Assembly (NCBI GenBank): GCA_038255255.1
Contig: JBBSLL010000031.1
Location: 1 to 34,505, forward strand
Length of the DNA stretch: 34,505 bases
Source: JBBQNY01 sp038255255
GTDB taxonomy: Bacteria; Pseudomonadota; Gammaproteobacteria; Xanthomonadales; Ahniellaceae
Reading direction: 5' to 3'
Part shown: positions 31,521 to 34,505 of the stretch, piece by piece
How positions within the stretch are numbered: position 1 is the stretch's first letter
Layout: each line of letters opens with the position of its first letter
Program-made: the position numbers and the translations under genes
The notes under the pieces: model-generated
What the model was told of the DNA's origin: nothing
Database searches by the model: none
The model's input: the letters and a program-made list of their open reading frames with translations, nothing else

Positions 31521-32321
31521 ATGAGCAAGGGCGCCCTTCTGATCGCCATCAAGGCCGCACGCGCAGGGGGCCAGGTCCTGCTGCGCAACCTCAACCGTCT
31601 GGAGAGCATTCCAGTCGTTGAAAAGGAACGCAACGACTTTGCGTCGGAAGTCGACCGCAATGCCGAGAAGGAAATCGTACGCGAGATCAAGCGCGCCTTC
31701 CCGAAGCATGCGTTCCTGGCCGAGGAGTCGGGTGCAGCTGGCCAGGGACGCCACGTCTGGGTGATCGACCCGCTCGACGGCACCAGCAACTATCTACGCA
31801 GCGTTCCGCATTTTTCGGTGTCGATCGCGCTGGTCGAGGATGGCGAGGTGACGGTGGGTGTCGTGTTCGATCCGCTGCGCTCCGAGCTCTTCACCGCGAT
31901 CAAGGGGGGCGGCGCGTTTCTCAACGACAAGCGCATGCGGGTTGCACAGCGCAAGGACCTCGACGGAGCGCTCGTCGCCACGGGATTTCCGTTCCGGCAG
32001 CACCAGCATCTCGACGCGCACTGGGCGATGACCCGGTCCGTGCTGCTCGCCGCGCACGACGTTCGTCGCAGCGGATCCGCCGCGCTCGACCTCGCCTACG
32101 TCGCCTGCGGGCGCTTCGATGCGTATTTCGAGGCGGGAGTGAAGCCATGGGACGTGGCTGCCGGCAGCCTGCTGTTGCGCGAAGCCGGGGGACGCTGCAC
32201 CGATTTTTCAGGCGGCGAGAAATTCATCACCACCGGCAACATCGTCGCCGCCAACATCAAGGTCGGCGATTCGCTGCTGGCAGCCATCGCGCCGCATCGG
32301 GGCGAAGCGCTCAAGGCTTGA
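31521..32321 (+). CDS. suhB: Inositol monophosphatase family protein SuhB
   Basis: A 266-residue Mg-dependent phosphatase. Metal-binding residues are E68 (AEESG), D83 and D86 in DPLDGTSN, and D211 in KPWDVAAG. Motif FPFRQHQHLD and the C-terminal DFSGGEKFITTGNIVAAN complete the family pattern. SuhB dephosphorylates inositol 1-phosphate in vitro. In E. coli it also joins the Nus factor complex that promotes rRNA transcription and folding. A GGAG sits 10 nt before the ATG. It is divergent from trmJ and convergent with secF, from which it is separated by the GTAG repeat cluster. Confidence 0.96.
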   Translation: MSKGALLIAIKAARAGGQVLLRNLNRLESIPVVEKERNDFASEVDRNAEKEIVREIKRAFPKHAFLAEESGAAGQGRHVWVIDPLDGTSNYLRSVPHFSVSIALVEDGEVTVGVVFDPLRSELFTAIKGGGAFLNDKRMRVAQRKDLDGALVATGFPFRQHQHLDAHWAMTRSVLLAAHDVRRSGSAALDLAYVACGRFDAYFEAGVKPWDVAAGSLLLREAGGRCTDFSGGEKFITTGNIVAANIKVGDSLLAAIAPHRGEALKA

Positions 32322-32331
32322 GGCTTGAGGC

Positions 32332-32460
32332 GTAAGGCGCGTCTTGGACGCGCCGAAAACGTTTCGAAAATCAACAGCCCGTAGGGCGCGTCTCGGACGC
32401 GCCGAAAACGTTTCGAAAATCAACAGCCCGTAGGGCGCGTCTCGGACGCGCCGAAAACAT
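32332..32460 (+). repeat. Tandem GTAG-headed hairpin units (49-bp period)
   Basis: Three direct units begin at 32332 (GTAAGGCGCG variant), 32381 and 32430. The first two are 49 bp long and nearly identical, and the third is cut short after 32458. Each has a 23-nt GTAG hairpin (arms GGCGCGTC/GACGCGCC) and then a spacer containing GAAAACGTTTCGAAAATCAA. The cluster lies between convergent suhB and secF. Confidence 0.9.
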
Positions 32461-32476
32461 CGCGCAAGTCGAGAGC

Positions 32477-32499
32477 GGCGGGTCCGAGACCCGCCCTAC
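32477..32499 (-). repeat. GTAG-headed hairpin repeat, inverted terminal copy
   Basis: The minus strand reads GTAG then a 19-nt hairpin with arms GGCGGGTC/GACCCGCC. It differs from the upstream copies by one paired change in each arm. It closes the cluster in inverted orientation, and its CTA (32496-32498) is the secF stop codon. Confidence 0.85.
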
Positions 32500-33437
32500 G
32501 GGCGGCGCAGCAGCTCGGGATCCTCGCGCGTGACCTTGATCAGGTCCTTCTTCGAGACGCCGAGCCAGTAGAGGATCGGGTTGGCGAAGAACACCGAGGA
32601 GAAGGTGCCAACCCAGAGTCCGACCAGCATGATGATCCCGAAGCCCTCGACCGCGGGACCTCCGAAGAGATACAGCGCGCCCACCGCCAGCGAGGTCGTG
32701 ACGCCGGTCATGATGGTGCGCGACAACGTGTTGTTGACGGCCTTGTTGATGACTTCCGCAGGTTCGAGCTTGCGCGCGCTGCGGAAGATTTCCCGCACCC
32801 GGTCGAACACGACGACCTTGTCGTTGATCGAGTAGCCGATCACCGACAGCAGCGCCGCCAGCGCCGTGAGATCGAAATCGCGTTGCGTCAGCGCGAAGAA
32901 TCCGAGCGTCAGCAGGGCATCGTGCAGTTCCGCCGCGATCGCGGCGACGGCGAAGCGCCACTCGAAACGCATGCCGATGTACACGACGATGCCGATCATC
33001 ACGAAGATGGCAGCGACCAGGCCCTGCGTACGCAACTCCGCGCCAACCTGCGGCCCGACGAAGTCGCTCGGCTTGACCTCGACGCCCGGAAATTTCGCGG
33101 ACAGCAACGCGCGCAGCTGGTCACCCACTTCATCCTTGTCGGTCACCGCTCCGCCTACCGGGGGAAGCCGGATGGCAACCTCGCGGGCGCCGCCAAGGGC
33201 CTGCACCATCGCGCCCTTGAAGCCGCCGGTCTCGAGCGTGCTGCGCACATCCGCCACCGGCACCGGCTCCGCGAACTCCACCTCGATCAAGGTGCCGCCC
33301 GTGAAATCGATGCCGTAATTGAGCCCCCGGGTCGCCAGCAGCGCGATCGACGCCAGCATCAGCACGATCGAGATGGCCACCGAGACCCGGCGCCAGCCCA
33401 TGAAATCGAATCGGGTTTCCTTGCGGAAAAACTCCAT
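32496..33437 (-). CDS. secF: Protein translocase subunit SecF
   Basis: A 313-residue inner-membrane subunit of SecDF, the proton-driven RND-type helper of SecYEG. The first helix leads to the periplasmic YGIDFTGGTLIEVEF signature (Sec_GG). After the P4 domain come five clustered helices with IGIVVYIGMRFEWRFA, LLSVIGYSINDKVVVFDRVRE and NKAVNNTLSRTIMTG. The DKVVVFDR segment is conserved in the family. It starts 12 bp after the secD stop, the usual secD-secF order. It ends RRP-TAG, the stop being supplied by a GTAG repeat. Confidence 0.97.
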   Translation of the reverse strand: MEFFRKETRFDFMGWRRVSVAISIVLMLASIALLATRGLNYGIDFTGGTLIEVEFAEPVPVADVRSTLETGGFKGAMVQALGGAREVAIRLPPVGGAVTDKDEVGDQLRALLSAKFPGVEVKPSDFVGPQVGAELRTQGLVAAIFVMIGIVVYIGMRFEWRFAVAAIAAELHDALLTLGFFALTQRDFDLTALAALLSVIGYSINDKVVVFDRVREIFRSARKLEPAEVINKAVNNTLSRTIMTGVTTSLAVGALYLFGGPAVEGFGIIMLVGLWVGTFSSVFFANPILYWLGVSKKDLIKVTREDPELLRRP

Positions 33438-33449
33438 CGCTACAACCCT

Positions 33450-34505
33450 CTAGACCGGAAGCGACTTCAGGCGGCGACCGCTGAAGACGAGATTGATGAT
33501 CGCGTGCGTGACCATGACCGACGTGAACATCGACGTCAGGATGCCGATCGCAAGCGTAAGTGCGAAGCCGAAGATGGGTCCCGAGCCGAAGAGCATCAGC
33601 CCCACAGCAGCGATCATCGTGGTGAGGTTGGCGTCGAGAATGGTCGCCCAGGCCTTGTCGAAACCGGCACGGATCGCCGCCAGCGGTGTCAGGCCATTGC
33701 GCAGCTCCTCGCGTACGCGTTCGCAGATCAGCACGTTGGAGTCGATCGCCATGCCGAGCGTCAACACGATGCCGGCGATGCCGGGCATGGTCAGGGTCGC
33801 ACCGATCGCCGACAGCACCGCCACCAGCAGCACCAGGTTGAGCAGCAGCGCGAAGTCGGCGATGAGGCCGAACACCTTGTAGTAGAGGGCCACGAAGATG
33901 AGGATCGCCGCGAGACCGATCAATACGGCGCGAAAGCCCCGCGAGATGTTGTCCTGCCCAAGGCTCGGACCCACCACGCGTTCGCGAACGATATCCACGG
34001 GCGCCGCCAGCGAACCGGCGCGCAACAGCAACGCCGTCGAACTCGCCTCCTCGGAAGACTCAAGACCGGTTGTCTGGAAGTTCTTGCCGAACGGCTCGCG
34101 CACGTTGGCGATGCTGATCACCTCTTCGGTCACTCGCGTCGACCGCACTTCCTTGCCGTCGACGAGCTTCACCACGGGAGTGCGCTCGATGAACACCACC
34201 GCCATGCCCTTGCCCACATTGGCGTTGGTGAAGTCCTGCATGCGCCGCGCACCGGCGTTGTTGAGCGTGACGCTCACCATCGGCTCCCCGGTCTGCTGGT
34301 CGAACCCGCTGGACGCGTTCACCAGCTGGTCGCCCGAGACGATCAGGCGCTTCTTCAGGATCACCGGCACGGGTTTGCCGTCGAAGCCCATGTCGCGCTG
34401 GTAGTAGAGGCGCGAGTCGGGCGGGATGCGCCCGGTCGCGGCAGCCTCCATGGGATTCAGCACGCTGGTGTCGACCGCGCGGTATTCCAGCGTCGCCGTC
34501 GCGCC
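33450..34505 (-). CDS. secD: Protein translocase subunit SecD, 5' part outside window
   Basis: The frame is open from the right edge (…ATLEYRAVDTSVLNPMEAAATGR) to a TAG at 33450, so about 350 C-terminal residues are present and the N-terminus is missing. The visible part is the end of the periplasmic domain (QQTGEPMVSVTLNNAGARRMQDF, VDIVRERVVGPSLGQDNI) and the six-helix RND domain with GMAIDSNVLICERVREELRNG and the C-terminal FGFALTLAIGILTSMFTSVMVTHAI. The aspartate in MAIDSNVLI corresponds to the proton-relay position of SecD. The GTG at 34463 is internal, not the start. yajC and tgt would be expected upstream, off the window. Confidence 0.97.
   Translation of the reverse strand, partial: GATATLEYRAVDTSVLNPMEAAATGRIPPDSRLYYQRDMGFDGKPVPVILKKRLIVSGDQLVNASSGFDQQTGEPMVSVTLNNAGARRMQDFTNANVGKGMAVVFIERTPVVKLVDGKEVRSTRVTEEVISIANVREPFGKNFQTTGLESSEEASSTALLLRAGSLAAPVDIVRERVVGPSLGQDNISRGFRAVLIGLAAILIFVALYYKVFGLIADFALLLNLVLLVAVLSAIGATLTMPGIAGIVLTLGMAIDSNVLICERVREELRNGLTPLAAIRAGFDKAWATILDANLTTMIAAVGLMLFGSGPIFGFALTLAIGILTSMFTSVMVTHAIINLVFSGRRLKSLPV

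Overview
The window is GC-rich chromosomal DNA from a gammaproteobacterium. Gene order and protein types (leuS-lptE-holA-nadD, rsfS-rlmH, maf-rng-yhdP, trmJ/suhB beside secDF, exported M13 and DUF885 peptidases, GTAG-headed intergenic hairpins) fit the Xanthomonadales/Lysobacterales best. That placement is inference. There is no phage, plasmid, insertion sequence, CRISPR array, rRNA or recognisable tRNA. About 30 protein genes are tightly packed, several with 4-bp ATGA or GTGA overlaps.

Region 1 (1-11324, all minus strand) is housekeeping. It runs leuS, lptE, holA, nadD, then a 312-bp gap with a perfect 21-bp inverted repeat, then rsfS, rlmH, maf, rng and yhdP, which runs off the left edge. 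It joins the E. coli leuS/rsfS-rlmH and maf-rng-yhdP clusters into one co-directional block without mrdA/mrdB. Region 2 (11502-23558, all plus strand) is more varied: a small Cys-rich protein, an exported amidohydrolase with a tetrapeptide repeat, a SemiSWEET transporter, a CnoX-like thioredoxin/TPR protein, a transmembrane Ser/Thr kinase with a periplasmic FGE-fold domain, a queuosine-precursor transporter, a DUF885 lipoprotein, an orphan TonB-like anchored protein, an exported glutathione peroxidase and an M13 metallopeptidase lipoprotein.

Region 3 (23585-27354) has a minus-strand pair (rhomboid protease, alkyltransferase-like protein) and a plus-strand set (unrecognised 134-residue protein, DUF21-CBS-CorC membrane protein, ExoD). 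Region 4 (27335-30507, minus) is the most interesting locus: a PhnD-like periplasmic binding protein translationally coupled to a membrane HAMP-GGDEF-EAL protein. The architecture suggests a ligand-controlled c-di-GMP switch like NspS-MbaA. Region 5 (30572-34505) has trmJ and suhB divergently arranged, followed by convergent secF and the 3' part of secD.

A second theme is a family of short intergenic hairpins beginning with GTAG. Six copies share a 23-nt layout whose stems differ by paired (compensatory) substitutions. They occur between convergent or tandem genes. Three genes of unrelated function end on a TAG stop codon that is part of the GTAG head. No REP-associated transposase (RAYT) lies in the window.
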